Shown: one piece after another, positions 52,068 through 62,562 of the stretch
How the letters are laid out: the number at the start of each line of letters is the position of its first letter
How positions within the stretch are numbered: position 1 is the stretch's first letter
DNA from: Erwinia tracheiphila
GTDB lineage: Bacteria; Pseudomonadota; Gammaproteobacteria; Enterobacterales; Enterobacteriaceae
Length of the DNA: 64,000 bases
Reading direction: 5' to 3'
NCBI RefSeq assembly: GCF_021365465.1
Contig: NZ_CP089932.1
Span: forward strand, 3,410,001-3,474,000
Made by a program: the position numbers and the translations under genes
Notes under the pieces: generated by a model
Database searches by the model: none
What the model saw: only the letters and a program-made list of their open reading frames with translations
What the model was told of the DNA's origin: nothing

Positions 52068-52325
52068 ATGTTCCAGCAAGAAGTTACCATTACCGCACCG
52101 AACGGCCTTCATACCCGCCCTGCTGCTCAGTTCGTGAAAGAGGCTAAAGCTTTCACCTCTGAAATCACGGTCACTTCCAATGGCAAATCTGCCAGCGCCA
52201 AGAGTTTGTTCAAGTTGCAAACGCTTGGTTTAACCCAGGGCACCGTTGTCACGCTTTCTGCTGAAGGTGAAGACGAACAAAAAGCCGTTGAACACCTGAT
52301 TAAGCTAATGGCAGAGCTTGAATAA
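52068..52325 (+). CDS. ptsH: Phosphocarrier protein HPr
   Basis: 85 residues from the ATG after ttggggaaatata ([20 protein letters not shown]). His15 in GLHTRPAA takes phosphate from enzyme I; Ser46 in [15 protein letters not shown] is the regulatory region. The reading frame extends upstream without a sensible start. Followed by ptsI and crr. Confidence 0.97.
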   Translation: MFQQEVTITAPNGLHTRPAAQFVKEAKAFTSEITVTSNGKSASAKSLFKLQTLGLTQGTVVTLSAEGEDEQKAVEHLIKLMAELE

Positions 52326-52368
52326 GCATTTATTCTCTCAGGCGGGTCTTAGAAATTTTTGCCACTGA

Positions 52369-52399
52369 CGCTGTCGCGAATGCTGAATTCGCGACAGCG
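52369..52399. repeat. 12-bp perfect inverted repeat between ptsH and ptsI
   Basis: CGCTGTCGCGAA and its complement flank a 7-base loop. There is no T-run behind it. The ptsH-ptsI gap is 217 bp, much longer than in E. coli, so this hairpin may attenuate or stabilise the message. Confidence 0.75.
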
Positions 52400-52542
52400 C
52401 GTTTATGTATGGTTTTCACTGTCAATCAACAGTTTCATTCTGCTTAAGTGACATTGACAACGGGTTTACAAAATTAACATGTGGCCAATAGTTTCAGGAA
52501 TGACAGTCATGGCAGTTGTCCGTTATTAAAAAAGGTAGGGTT

Positions 52543-54270
52543 ATGATTTCAGGCATTTTAGCATCACCAGGTATCACTTTTGGCAAAGCACTTCTGCTTA
52601 AAGAAGACGAAATAGTTCTCAACAGGAAAAAAATTTCTGCCGATCAGACCGGACAAGAAGTCCAGCGTTTCCTTGAAGGCCGTGATAAAGCAGCAGCACA
52701 GCTGGAAGTGATAAAAATCAAAGCTGGCGAAACTTTCGGTGAAGAAAAAGAAGCAATCTTTGAAGGCCACATTATGTTGCTTGAAGATGAGGAACTTGAG
52801 CAGGAAATCATCTCCCTAATCAAAGACGATTTGGCTTCTGCCGACATGGCCGTTCATTCTGTTATCGAAGGCCAGGCAAAAGCCCTGGAAGGACTTGATG
52901 ATGAATATCTGAAAGAGCGTGCTGCCGACGTTCGGGATATTGGCAAACGTTTACTGCAGAACATACTGGGCCTGCAGATCGTCGAACTCAGCGCTATCGC
53001 AGAAGAAGTGATACTGGTCGCAAAAGATCTGACCCCCTCAGAAACTGCGCAATTAAATCTGGACAAAGTTCTTGGTTTCATTACCGATTTAGGCGGTAGA
53101 ACGTCACATACTTCGATTATGGCTCGTTCACTTGAATTACCGGCCATTGTTGGAACAGGGAATGTGACCGCTCAGGTTAAAAATGGTGATTTTCTAATTC
53201 TTGATGGCGTCAATAATAATATTTATATCAATCCGCCTCAGGAAAAGATTGATGAGTTAAAAGCCATCCATACGCAGTACGCAAGCGAGAAAAAGGAACT
53301 TGCGAAACTGAAAGATCTACCTGCCATCACGCTTGATGGTCATCAGGTCGAAGTGTGCGCCAACATCGGCACCGTGCGAGATGTAGCCGGGGCAGAACGA
53401 AATGGTGCTGAAGGCGTCGGTTTATATCGTACCGAATTCCTTTTTATGGATCGTGATTCATTACCCAGCGAAGAAGAACAATTTCAGGCTTACAAAGCTG
53501 TTGCTGAAGCCATGGGTCAACAAGCAGTTATTGTACGCACCATGGATATCGGTGGTGATAAAGATCTCCCCTATATGAATCTGCCAAAAGAAGACAATCC
53601 TTTCCTGGGCTGGCGGGCAATCCGTATCGCGATGGATCGCCCAGAAATTCTGCGTGCTCAGTTGCGCGCAATCCTTCGTGCCTCGGCATTTGGCAAGCTG
53701 CGAATTATGTTTCCAATGGTTATTTCAGTTGAAGAAGTGCGTATTCTAAAAGCCGAACTGGAAAAACTGAAATCTCAGCTGCGCGACGAAGGCAAAGCTT
53801 TCGATGAAACTATCGAAGTCGGCATTATGGTTGAAACCCCAGCTTCTGCCGCCATTGCTCATCATCTGGTTAAAGAAGTGGACTTCTTTAGCATCGGCAC
53901 CAACGATTTGACGCAATATACGCTCGCCGTCGATCGCGGTAACGATCTTATCTCACATCTTTATAACCCCATGACGCCTTCAGTGCTGACACTCATCAAA
54001 CAAGTCATTGATGCATCGCATGCCGAAGGAAAATGGACTGGAATGTGTGGTGAGCTGGCTGGTGATGAACGTGCTACACTACTTCTACTGGGTATGGGAC
54101 TTGACGAGTTCAGCATGAGTGCCATTTCTATTCCGCGCATCAAGAAAATCATCCGCAATACGAATTTCAAAGATGTAAAAGCGTTAGCAGAGCAGGCCAT
54201 GGCTCAACCTACTGCGGAAGAGTTGATGAACCTGGTTAACAAGTTCATTGAAGAAAAAACACACTGCTGA
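52543..54270 (+). CDS. ptsI: PTS enzyme I
   Basis: 575 residues from ATG after aaaaaaggtagggtt (E. coli 575); the nine codons upstream are not needed. Autophosphorylates from phosphoenolpyruvate on His189 in [19 protein letters not shown] and passes phosphate to HPr. PEP-site residues [11 protein letters not shown], then Cys502 in [10 protein letters not shown]. No lesion. Confidence 0.97.
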   Translation: MISGILASPGITFGKALLLKEDEIVLNRKKISADQTGQEVQRFLEGRDKAAAQLEVIKIKAGETFGEEKEAIFEGHIMLLEDEELEQEIISLIKDDLASADMAVHSVIEGQAKALEGLDDEYLKERAADVRDIGKRLLQNILGLQIVELSAIAEEVILVAKDLTPSETAQLNLDKVLGFITDLGGRTSHTSIMARSLELPAIVGTGNVTAQVKNGDFLILDGVNNNIYINPPQEKIDELKAIHTQYASEKKELAKLKDLPAITLDGHQVEVCANIGTVRDVAGAERNGAEGVGLYRTEFLFMDRDSLPSEEEQFQAYKAVAEAMGQQAVIVRTMDIGGDKDLPYMNLPKEDNPFLGWRAIRIAMDRPEILRAQLRAILRASAFGKLRIMFPMVISVEEVRILKAELEKLKSQLRDEGKAFDETIEVGIMVETPASAAIAHHLVKEVDFFSIGTNDLTQYTLAVDRGNDLISHLYNPMTPSVLTLIKQVIDASHAEGKWTGMCGELAGDERATLLLLGMGLDEFSMSAISIPRIKKIIRNTNFKDVKALAEQAMAQPTAEELMNLVNKFIEEKTHC

Positions 54271-54313
54271 TACCAGATGACGCTGGCCCAAAATTACTGT
54301 TTAGGAGAAGATC

Positions 54314-54817
54314 ATGGGTTTGTTTTCAAAACTTTTTGGCGATAAATCAGATAGCGCATCTGGCGTCGTTGAAATTGTTGCGCCACTGTCCGGTGAAATT
54401 GTGAACATTGAAGATGTACCGGATGTTGTTTTCGCGGAAAAAATCGTTGGCGACGGCATCGCTATCAAGCCTACCGGAAACAAAATGGTAGCGCCGGTTG
54501 ACGGCACTATCGGTAAAATTTTCGAAACCAATCACGCTTTCTCCATTGAGTCGGATAACGGTATTGAACTGTTTGTTCACTTCGGTATCGACACCGTGGA
54601 GCTTAAGGGAGAAGGCTTCAAACGAATTGCGGAAGAAAACCAGAAGGTTAAAAAAGGAGATGTTGTGATCGAATTTGATCTGAGCCTGCTGGAAGAAAAA
54701 GCAAAATCAACACTGACGCCCGTGGTTATTTCTAATATGGATGAAATCAAAGAACTGGTAAAACTGTCTGGTAGCGTTGTGGTCGGCGAAACGCCAGTTA
54801 TTCGTATCACAAAGTAA
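54314..54817 (+). CDS. crr: PTS glucose-specific EIIA component
   Basis: 167 residues (E. coli 169). Accepts phosphate from HPr on His90 in [14 protein letters not shown], gives it to EIIBC-Glc, and controls inducer exclusion and adenylate cyclase. His75 region [11 protein letters not shown]. The stop lies only 8 bp before IS481 copy F, so the native terminator is gone and transcription would run into the IS. Confidence 0.97.
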   Translation: MGLFSKLFGDKSDSASGVVEIVAPLSGEIVNIEDVPDVVFAEKIVGDGIAIKPTGNKMVAPVDGTIGKIFETNHAFSIESDNGIELFVHFGIDTVELKGEGFKRIAEENQKVKKGDVVIEFDLSLLEEKAKSTLTPVVISNMDEIKELVKLSGSVVVGETPVIRITK

Positions 54818-54857
54818 GCAGAAGATGTATTAGCTCAGACCTGATCTGACAGTTACC

Positions 54858-56171
54858 GAGCCTGTAATTTAAATTGTGTATCTGCCTGTTTTTGATATCT
54901 TCATTTCGATAACGGAGACAGGTAATTATGGACGAAAAAAGACTCAAAGCCCTTGCGGCTGAACTGGCTAAGGGGCTGAAAACCGAAGCCGATCTCAACC
55001 AGTTTTCCCGCATGCTGACGAAGCTTACAGTTGAAACTGCGCTCAATGCTGAGCTGACTGACCACATCGGACACGAAAAGAACGCACCCAAAACAGGCTC
55101 AAATACCCGCAATGGTTATTCGTCAAAAACGTTGTTGTGCGACGATGGTGAGATTGAAATCAGTACACCACGTGATCGTGAAAGCACCTTCGAACCTCAG
55201 CTTATTAAGAAAAATCAGACACGTATTACGCAGATGGACAGTCAGATCCTGTCGTTGTATGCAAAAGGCATGACCACCCGGGAGATTGTCGCCACCTTCA
55301 AAGAAATGTACGATGCGGACGTCTCACCCACGCTGATATCGAAAGTCACTGATGCGGTGAAAGAGCAGGTATCTGAGTGGCAAAACCGTCCGCTGGATGC
55401 TCTGTATCCCATTGTTTATCTTGACTGTATTGTCGTAAAAGTTCGCCACAGTGGCACTGTAATTAACAAAGCCGTATTCCTTGCTCTGGGTATTAACACC
55501 GAAGGCCAGAAAGAATTACTGGGCATGTGGCTCGCAGAAAATGAAGGTGCGAAGTTCTGGCTCAGCGTGCTGACTGAGCTGAAGAATCGAGGTCTCCAGG
55601 ATATCCTGATTGCCTGCGTGGATGGCCTTAAGGGCTTTCCGGATGCGATAAACAGCGTGTACCCGCAGACGCATATCCAGTTGTGCATTATTCACATGGT
55701 ACGCAACAGCCTGAAATACGTGTCATGGAAGGACTATAAAGCCGTTACTGGCGGTCTGAAAGCGGTTTATCAGGCTCCGACAGAAGCAGCAGCGCTGATG
55801 GCCCTGGATAAGTTCGCTGATGTCTGGGACGACAAATATCCGCAAATCAGCAAAAGCTGGCGTGCACACTGGGAAAATCTCAATACGTTCTTTGGTTATC
55901 CACCAGATATACGTAAGGCTATCTACACCACGAATGCCATCGAGTCGCTGAACAGCGTTATCCGGGCAGCGATAAAGAAACGCAAAGTGTTCCCGACAGA
56001 TGACTCAGTGCGCAAGGTGATATATCTGGCAATCCAGTCGGCCTCGAAAAAATGGAGTATGCCGATCCAGAACTGGCGGCTGGCAATGAGTCGCTTTATT
56101 ATCGAGTTTGGTGACCGCCTGAGCGATCACCTTTAATACGGTGGCAGATACACAGAATTATTTACAGGGTC
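54858..56171 (+). mobile_element. IS256-family element, copy 3 (inside IS481 copy F)
   Basis: 1314 bp with the same ends as copies 1 and 2. Target duplication CAGTTACC at 54850-54857 and 56172-56179, made in the IS481 end. The insertion came after the IS481 copy. Confidence 0.94.
54928..56136 (+). CDS. IS256-family transposase, copy 3
   Basis: The 402-residue frame is identical to copies 1 and 2. Intact. Confidence 0.95.
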   Translation: MDEKRLKALAAELAKGLKTEADLNQFSRMLTKLTVETALNAELTDHIGHEKNAPKTGSNTRNGYSSKTLLCDDGEIEISTPRDRESTFEPQLIKKNQTRITQMDSQILSLYAKGMTTREIVATFKEMYDADVSPTLISKVTDAVKEQVSEWQNRPLDALYPIVYLDCIVVKVRHSGTVINKAVFLALGINTEGQKELLGMWLAENEGAKFWLSVLTELKNRGLQDILIACVDGLKGFPDAINSVYPQTHIQLCIIHMVRNSLKYVSWKDYKAVTGGLKAVYQAPTEAAALMALDKFADVWDDKYPQISKSWRAHWENLNTFFGYPPDIRKAIYTTNAIESLNSVIRAAIKKRKVFPTDDSVRKVIYLAIQSASKKWSMPIQNWRLAMSRFIIEFGDRLSDHL

Positions 56172-56514
56172 CAGTTACCGGTTATTTATACAGGTGTCTG
56201 TCGGATTACATCCGGTTCAGATTCTTTTCTGCCCGGCCCCGTTTTCCATCAGGTAACCTGGCCATCGGTGTTCGCCCGCAGCACATTTTTCCCTGATGAG
56301 TTCGCTCATTATTGTCATGCCACAACCACTTATCCGGATCTGACCGCAGGCTTTCCAGGCCCCCGTATAACGTCTTGCGGCACGCAACCTGATAAAATTC
56401 CTGCAAAATGATTTTATGGAACCGCCCGCAAATACCCTTGATCTGCGGGGACATCGCCTTCGTTTTTGTATGGCCGATATCGTTGATGGCCAGATAAAGC
56501 TGATAATCATGCTG

Positions 56515-57947
56515 TATTGTATGAACGCCTCCCCGTTTGGAAAGCTTCCGTTGTTCTGACATCGACGAGTAGTTGCAGCTCTGTATCCGGCTTTATTGCA
56601 GTCAGAGCTGCAGGCCACTATGAGATGCGCAGACTCACTCCTTATTCCTCCGGCAAGCTTTACGTTCAGCGCAGCATTCCGGTTTAGTGAGTCCCGGTCT
56701 TACATGTCCTGGTCATCACACTGGCCGCCATAGTAACCTTTCAGCATCCACCCTTTTTTAAGAGTTAATGTTTATCGGTATCAACGATTAATACGGTCTG
56801 ATACTGACATGATTATTGTCATACTTACGATCATGGGCGGCTATCGCCCATACTGTTCGCGTCAGCTTGTTTGCCATCTCCACGATGGCTACGCTGGTCG
56901 GATGTCGTGTTATCCACGGACCTGGCTCTTTAGCCCGCAATGCTGCTGCCCATGGCCCATGGATAAATAATGTCCGGAGGCAGGTGTCACCACGCTTGCT
57001 TATCCCCGGCAGTCTAACTTTGCCTCCAGTACCGGTTTGTTTAGGCAACAGACCAACATACGCAGCGAACTCTCGTCCGGATTTAAATGCAGATGCTTCT
57101 CCCATCGTGGCGACTGCAGCCGTGGCGATGAGGGTCCCACGCCAAGGATTTCCATCAACCGCTTACAGGTTTCACTCTGCCGTGCCACACTGATAAGCTG
57201 TTTTTCAATATCATCTATCAGCGAGTCCAGTTCGTTCAGTCTGTTGTACTGAACCTCCAGCAACGCGATGAGATATGGTGGTAGTTTCCCGCTCATTCGT
57301 TCCAGGGCGGCCAGCAACTCTCTGCCCATCGCAGCGCGACCTTTATGGATGGTTTCACCGAACCCGAGAAGCGTGCCATGCAGAGCATTAATCTGCACGG
57401 TCCGGCACTTCACCAGTTGCCTGCACGAACGGTGCCGAACCAGTACTGACTGCTGTTCTTCTGTTTTCACCGCGATACCCTTGCCGGGTTGTTGAACCAC
57501 CATCCAGACAGCCCGAGCATCCATCACGTCATTCTTGTTGCCCATGACGAATGCTTTAACGAACCGGGCCTGCAATAACCGGACGTTGTACCCCAGCTTC
57601 TCCAGCTCACGCGCCCAGCACTGAGAGCCTCCACAGGCCTCCATACCAATCAGGCAGGGTTCCCGGTGACTGAAGAACGTCAGAAAATCCTTGCTGCGTA
57701 GCTGCTTATCCACCACGTCACCCGTGTGCTCATTGATGAAGTGGACCTGAATCAGATGCTTTGCGATATCAACGCCAACCGGTATATATTTCATGCTGTG
57801 GGGCCTCCCGTCTGAGGGTGCTTTATGCACCCCGTATTGGGTACTATGACGCCGGAAATCGGCGAGGCTCCACACTTTCCTGACCTTTCCTTAAATCCAT
57901 TTTCGTGCTCCACATTTTACGATTGGGGATGCGTTCATCTTATTCCT
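56515..57947 (-). mobile_element. IS110-family (IS1111-like) element 2
   Basis: Inserted in IS481 copy F between gataatcatgctg and ccttaccacag. Subterminal inverted repeats atgaacgcctcccc (56521) and ggggatgcgttcat (57926-57939) fit the IS1111 subgroup. Encodes a damaged transposase. Confidence 0.8.
56788..57794 (-). pseudogene. IS110-family transposase, frameshifted
   Basis: From ATG at 57794: MKYIPVGVDIAKHLIQVHF, LIGMEACGGSQCWARELEKL, NDVMDARAVWMVVQQPGKGI. The frame breaks near 57105 (ILGVGPSSPRLQSP instead of the family TAAVATMGEASAFKSG). The C-terminal Transposase_20 part resumes as MGEASAFKSGREFAAYVGLL to 56788. Confidence 0.88.
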
Positions 57948-58755
57948 CCTTACCACAGTACTCCGTTCCCCTGTCGGTCAGTCTTCTCAGCACCGGCAGC
58001 CCCTGAGCCTCACAGAACGGCAGTCGGCGGCAGTGTTCGGCGTTTTACTCGTATACCGCTTGCAGTGCGCCACTTTCGGGTATGTATCCACGAACGTCTG
58101 TGGGCAGATACGGCCCCCCTTTCAGATTGCCAGCACAGAAGGTGTCCTGCGACCCGGGATAGCCCGGGTGAGCGGTCTCGATTTCGCCACTGGCCTCATC
58201 ATCATGCGCCTTTTTCTCCAGCGCGGCGATTGGGGCACCGGTAAGCACGATACCTTCTCTGGCGAACTTTTCCTCAGGCGCCTTCAGGCGTTTACGGAAG
58301 TTCTCCAGGTCGTGTCGTTGCCAGATGGCGCGCACGCCGCTGCCGGAGGTAAACACGCCTTTTTTACGCAGCTCATCACTGGTCCGGTGCTGCACGGGGG
58401 CCGGGAACTCAACGGCGTATTCAACAACCGCGCGTTCAGTGGCTTCGTCGGCGCGGTTCGTCAGGTTGGGACCCCGGCGGTTCTGGTTAACCAGCGCGTC
58501 AATGCCGCCTTCAGCAGCCAGTTCCTGATAACAGTAGAAGGTGTCGCGTGACACGCCCGTGCTCTTGCAGGCTGTTGATACGTTACCGGGTTATTCGGCG
58601 AGATTGAGCAGGCCGGCTTTGTGTTTGATGATGGGATTGTGAGTATGGAGCATGAGGGTGACCTCGCGTTTTGTATAAGGATTCGACACCCATATCAGAA
58701 CCGGTAACCCTCAATCTTTCAGGGTCCGCTGTCAGATTACGTCGCGACTAATACA

Positions 58756-59568
58756 AATTATTCATTACGTCAACTTCGTGTTTTTGTCGCTGTAACAAAA
58801 CAGGGAAGCTTTAGTCAGGCAGACCAGGCTATTGGTCTTAGCCAGCCAGCGGTCAGTCATAGTATAAAAGAGTTGGAAAGTGAGTTAGGGATACGCCTGC
58901 TCGACAGAACAACCCGCGAGGTGCAGCTTACTGAGACAGGCAATTGTCTCACCGCCTTGAAAGGCTGCCTGAAGAACTGAATACAACCCTGTTGGATATT
59001 CGCAGTTATGGTCAGCAGAGAGGTGGTACGGTGCGTGTCGCTGCCAGCCAGATCCACTTTCCTGACATCACTGTGATGCTGTGTGACAGGCCCCGGCATT
59101 GAGTACTGGAAAGTGTCCATAATGTTGAAGTTGATTTGGGATTGTTATCTGGCCACTCACCTCACAGGCCTTCGAATGTGAAGCTATCCTCGATGAACCT
59201 TTTTTGCTGTTATGTCGGCAGGACGATCCTTTGGCGCACTCCTCTCCTGTGCACTGGCAGCTGCTCAATCATCGCCGGTTTGTTTTGCAGGATTATGCTT
59301 CGGGTAGCCGGGTATTGATAAACCAGGTGTTGCAAGCGCAAAAAATCCAGACGGAAATAGTGCAGGAAATTGGCCATCCGGCAACGCTATATCCGATGGC
59401 GGAGGTGGTATTGGCATCAGTATATTACCGGCGCTGGCCTTGCCTTTACCACAGGGTAGAGCGCTGCTGACAGGCAGAATGGTGCCGGAAATCAACCTGA
59501 CAATTATGCTGGTACGCCGTAAAAATCGCTCGCTGACGCTACAACGCCATGATATGCCAGTGTTTTAG
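58756..59568 (+). pseudogene. yfeR: LysR-family regulator yfeR, split and decayed
   Basis: It follows IS481 copy F directly and begins [20 protein letters not shown], continuing [20 protein letters not shown] with LysR winged helix-turn-helix residues, then [15 protein letters not shown]. Thereafter the effector domain is broken by several shifts ([20 protein letters not shown], then [58 protein letters not shown]) to TAG at 59566-59568. The start codon is 14.8 kb away at 43959-43961. In E. coli yfeR is divergent from yfeH. Confidence 0.9.
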
Positions 59569-59907
59569 ATATACACATTCACCGAGCTGGTCGCGGCAGG
59601 ACGATTAACGCCGTCAGCGGTCTGATAATCAGACGGTGGGTTGCAGCCTCTTTTTTGCTGTCTTGCTTTTGTTGAGCAACTTCAGCCTGTTGCTGTTCAA
59701 TTTGAGCCTGAACCATCTGAATCTGACTGTCGATTACCTGTTCCTGTTCCGATTTTTGCTCATCGGTCAGAGTAGTATCGCTACTCAGGCTTTTAGTTGG
59801 TTCTGTAATTGAACAATTTGCTTATTGAGACTGTCAATTTGTGAGGCAGAACCACTACCACCTGAACTTGCGGAAGCGATTGAGGTGCTGGAACTGAGCG
59901 TGCTCAT
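59565..59907 (-). pseudogene. FlxA-like protein, frameshifted twice
   Basis: From ATG at 59907: MSTLSSSTSIASASSGGSGS, QIDSLNKQIVQLQNQLK, then a shift to LSSDTTLTDEQKSEQEQVID and QIQMVQAQIEQQQAEVAQQK, and a second shift to the end (GVNRPAATSSVNVYI). The order Ser-rich start, coiled-coil Gln-rich middle and aromatic end fits FlxA-like proteins. Its end overlaps the end of yfeR. Confidence 0.75.
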
Positions 59908-60207
59908 CGTTTTCTCTTTTGTAATAAACCAAAACAGTTATTGGCGACGACCACAACATACTTTATGTTGAAGAACGTAAAAAAGATGATAAAAAATTAT
60001 AATGCTGGTTTTGCGAGAGAATGTGTCCAATGCACAGAATAGGTCGCTCAATACTGTGACGGGCAATTGCAATAAGGTAACAAGGGAAAATCCGTGGTGC
60101 CTTTATGAAGCCATTAGCGTCAGGTGGGCAGTCTGCTGCAACGCTGCCTGGTCTGTTTTGTGCACTCACAGAACAGCAAAAATGCACCTTCAGAGTGCCT
60201 TATTAAT

Positions 60208-60283
60208 TGGTGGGTCGTGCAGGATTCGAACCTGCGACCAATTGATTAAAAGTCAACTGCTCTACCAACTGAGCTAACGACCC
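60208..60283 (-). tRNA. lysV: tRNA-Lys (UUU)
   Basis: 76 nt cloverleaf on the minus strand with anticodon TTT in GACTTTTAATC, TTCGAATCC T-arm and CCA end encoded. Last gene of the Val-Val-Val-Lys unit, like lysV of E. coli. Confidence 0.95.
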
Positions 60284-60287
60284 AATG

Positions 60288-60363
60288 TGGTGGGTGATGA
60301 CGGGCTCGAACCGCCGACCCCCTCCGTGTAAAGGAGATGCTCTACCAACTGAGCTAATCACCC
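60288..60363 (-). tRNA. tRNA-Val (UAC), first copy
   Basis: 76 nt cloverleaf, anticodon TAC in CCTTTACACGG, encoded CCA, normal GGTTCGAGCC T-arm. Sequence identical to the next copy. Confidence 0.95.
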
Positions 60364-60403
60364 ACTTTTACTGGTGACATCATTCATTTACATTCATTTA
60401 AGA

Positions 60404-60479
60404 TGGTGGGTGATGACGGGCTCGAACCGCCGACCCCCTCCGTGTAAAGGAGATGCTCTACCAACTGAGCTAATCACCC
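60404..60479 (-). tRNA. tRNA-Val (UAC), second copy
   Basis: Same 76-nt sequence as the copy at 60288, 40 bp upstream of it in transcription direction. Confidence 0.95.
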
Positions 60480-60528
60480 ATCTCAAAGAATTCTGTTTTT
60501 ACTCAACACTACGGGCTGACAATTTGTC

Positions 60529-60604
60529 TGGTGGGCGATGACGGGCTCTAACCGCCGACCCCATCCGTGTAAAGGAGATGCTCTACCAACTGAGCTAATC
60601 ACCC
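60529..60604 (-). tRNA. tRNA-Val (UAC), decayed third copy
   Basis: Same cloverleaf and anticodon, but with three differences. The T-loop reads GGTTAGAGCC, losing the universal C56. The anticodon stem has GGATG in place of GGAGG, a C-T mismatch. The acceptor strand has a T-G wobble (ATCGCCC). It is the promoter-proximal copy, corresponding to valU by position. Likely poorly folded or non-functional. Confidence 0.85.
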
Positions 60605-60616
60605 CCGCTGTGTGGA

Positions 60617-60650
60617 GTCGCATTATAGGCATCGCTTGAAATGAGTCAAC
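60617..60650 (-). promoter_or_regulatory. Promoter of the tRNA-Val/Lys unit
   Basis: Minus strand: -35 TTGACT (60649-60644), 16-bp spacer, perfect -10 TATAAT (60627-60622), and a GC-rich start (gcgactcc). This is the usual shape of stringently controlled stable-RNA promoters. Confidence 0.85.
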
Positions 60651-60876
60651 GCTTTTTAAAACGAAAATGCGCGTTCGTTTTAAAATTAAACAGGCTGTCG
60701 TGCTTTTGTGCATAAATAGTGGTTTGTTACGCGGTTTTCTCATTAAACACCACAGGCCGTGGGGAATGCCGTTGAGGATTCGTCTTCACGTGATAGAATG
60801 TTGCCCAGTTTTTATTGTTGTTTCAGATTTCATTCGGCCCGTGCCGATTGTGATAGCGTAATTAAGGCTGCTGCTA

Positions 60877-62289
60877 ATGAAAATTAAAACCCGCTTTGCG
60901 CCAAGCCCCACTGGCTATTTGCACGTAGGTGGTGCCCGAACCGCACTTTACTCCTGGTTATTTGCCCGTAACCATGGCGGTGAGTTTGTTCTACGTATCG
61001 AAGACACAGATTTAGAGCGATCCACGCAACAGGCTATTGACGCTATTATGGATGGCATGAACTGGCTCAATCTCGACTGGAATGAGGGTCCTTACTACCA
61101 GACGAAGCGTTTTGATCGCTACAACTCGGTTATTGATGAAATGCTGGAGGCGGGTACAGCATATAAATGCTACTGCTCGAAAGAACGTCTGGAGACACTG
61201 CGTGAAACGCAGATGGCAAATAACGAAAAGCCCCGCTATGACGGTCTCTGCCGCAACGGGCATCCTCATGTTGATGGTCAACCTTTTGTCGTACGCTTTC
61301 GCAACCCGCAGGAAGGATCGGTTATTTTCAATGACCAGATTCGTGGCCCAATTGAATTCAGTAATCAGGAACTGGATGATTTAATCATCCGGCGGACAGA
61401 CGGCGCACCGACGTATAATTTCTGCGTGGTTATTGATGACTGGGATATGCAGATTACGCATGTCATTCGTGGGGAAGACCATATCAACAATACGCCACGT
61501 CAGATCAACATTCTGAAAGCGATTGGCGCACAAATACCAGTTTACGCTCATGTCTCAATGATACTGGGCGACGACGGTAAAAAACTCTCGAAGCGTCACG
61601 GTGCCGTTGGCGTAATGCAATATCGCGATGACGGCTATCTACCAGAAGCATTGCTCAATTATCTTGTCCGCCTGGGGTGGTCTCATGGCGACCAGGAAAT
61701 TTTTAGTATTGAAGAAATGACGCAATGGTTCGATCTTGACGCGGTGAGCAAATCAGCCAGCGCGTTTAACACTGAGAAATTACAGTGGTTGAATCATCAC
61801 TATATTAATAATCTTGCGCCCGAATATATTGCCACTCATTTACAATGGCACATTGAGCAGGAAAAAATTGATATACGCACTGGACCTGAACTCGCGAAAT
61901 TGGTGAAAGTCTTAGGTGAACGCTGCAAGACCCTGAAAGAAATAGCTGCTACCTGTCGCTATTTCTATGAAGATTTCGATGAGTTCGATGCAGATGCAGC
62001 TAAAAAACATCTGCGTCCCGCCTCCCGCCAGCCTTTGGAACTGGTGCGCGATAAGCTCGCAGCAATTAGCGAGTGGAACGCTGAAAACATCCATCATGCA
62101 ATTCAGTCTGCGGCCGAGCAACTGGAAATTGGCATGGGTAAAGTTGGTATGCCCTTAAGAGTCGCGGTGACGGGCACTACTCAGTCTCCCTCGTTGGATG
62201 TCACGGTAGAGGCCATCGGTCAGTCCCGTTCTGTTGCCCGTATTGAAAAAGCACTTGGCTTTATTGCAGAACGCGAGGCGCAGGCATAA
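60877..62289 (+). CDS. gltX: Glutamyl-tRNA synthetase
   Basis: 470 residues (E. coli 471). Class I synthetase charging tRNA-Glu. HIGH-type motif in [25 protein letters not shown]-type [11 protein letters not shown], Cys residues of the zinc site region (CYCSKERLE ... CRNGHPH), C-terminal anticodon-binding domain. Frame undamaged. Divergent from the tRNA unit, as in E. coli. Confidence 0.97.
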   Translation: MKIKTRFAPSPTGYLHVGGARTALYSWLFARNHGGEFVLRIEDTDLERSTQQAIDAIMDGMNWLNLDWNEGPYYQTKRFDRYNSVIDEMLEAGTAYKCYCSKERLETLRETQMANNEKPRYDGLCRNGHPHVDGQPFVVRFRNPQEGSVIFNDQIRGPIEFSNQELDDLIIRRTDGAPTYNFCVVIDDWDMQITHVIRGEDHINNTPRQINILKAIGAQIPVYAHVSMILGDDGKKLSKRHGAVGVMQYRDDGYLPEALLNYLVRLGWSHGDQEIFSIEEMTQWFDLDAVSKSASAFNTEKLQWLNHHYINNLAPEYIATHLQWHIEQEKIDIRTGPELAKLVKVLGERCKTLKEIAATCRYFYEDFDEFDADAAKKHLRPASRQPLELVRDKLAAISEWNAENIHHAIQSAAEQLEIGMGKVGMPLRVAVTGTTQSPSLDVTVEAIGQSRSVARIEKALGFIAEREAQA

Positions 62290-62562
62290 TTTTCAGCCAG
62301 TAAAAATCTATGGTCCCCATCATTTTTGCAACACTGATTTTTGATTAATGCTGGCTTGCCTAAATCTGTCCGGGGTCACTATGGGCATGGAGTCCCGCGC
62401 CCCGATGAGTTCCGCACCGGATTAACCTTAAAAACCGCACGACTTCAGAGATCCATTTTTTATGTCAGTTTTTCATCAGGCCGACAGGCCGTTCATGTCA
62501 TCAATAATCCGTCTTCGCAAAACCAGACTGGGAACTACTTAAATTAACGATTCACCTGCCAG
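62290..62562. other. Intergenic behind gltX
   Basis: 273 bp with no gene or clear terminator; the sequence degrades into IS material on the right. The open frame at 62341-62547 has no ribosome site or domain. Confidence 0.4.

Larger units (their letters stand above)
54826..58755 (-). mobile_element. IS481-family element, copy F (with two nested elements)
   Basis: Outer parts 54826-54857, 56172-56514 and 57948-58755 make up one reverse-oriented IS481 copy. It is split by IS256 copy 3 and by an IS110 element. Transposase parts: C-terminus at 56206-56514, N-terminal half at 58045-58660, with the early TAA shared with B and C (gggttattcggcgag) and the GGPYLP shift of C and E. It ends next to the yfeR remainder (AATTATT at 58756). 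Confidence 0.9.

Noticed and set aside
60288..60604. CRISPR-like repeat spacing of near-identical 76-bp units
   Set aside because: The repeats are tRNA-Val genes with cloverleaf folding and encoded CCA; no CRISPR array was seen anywhere in the window.
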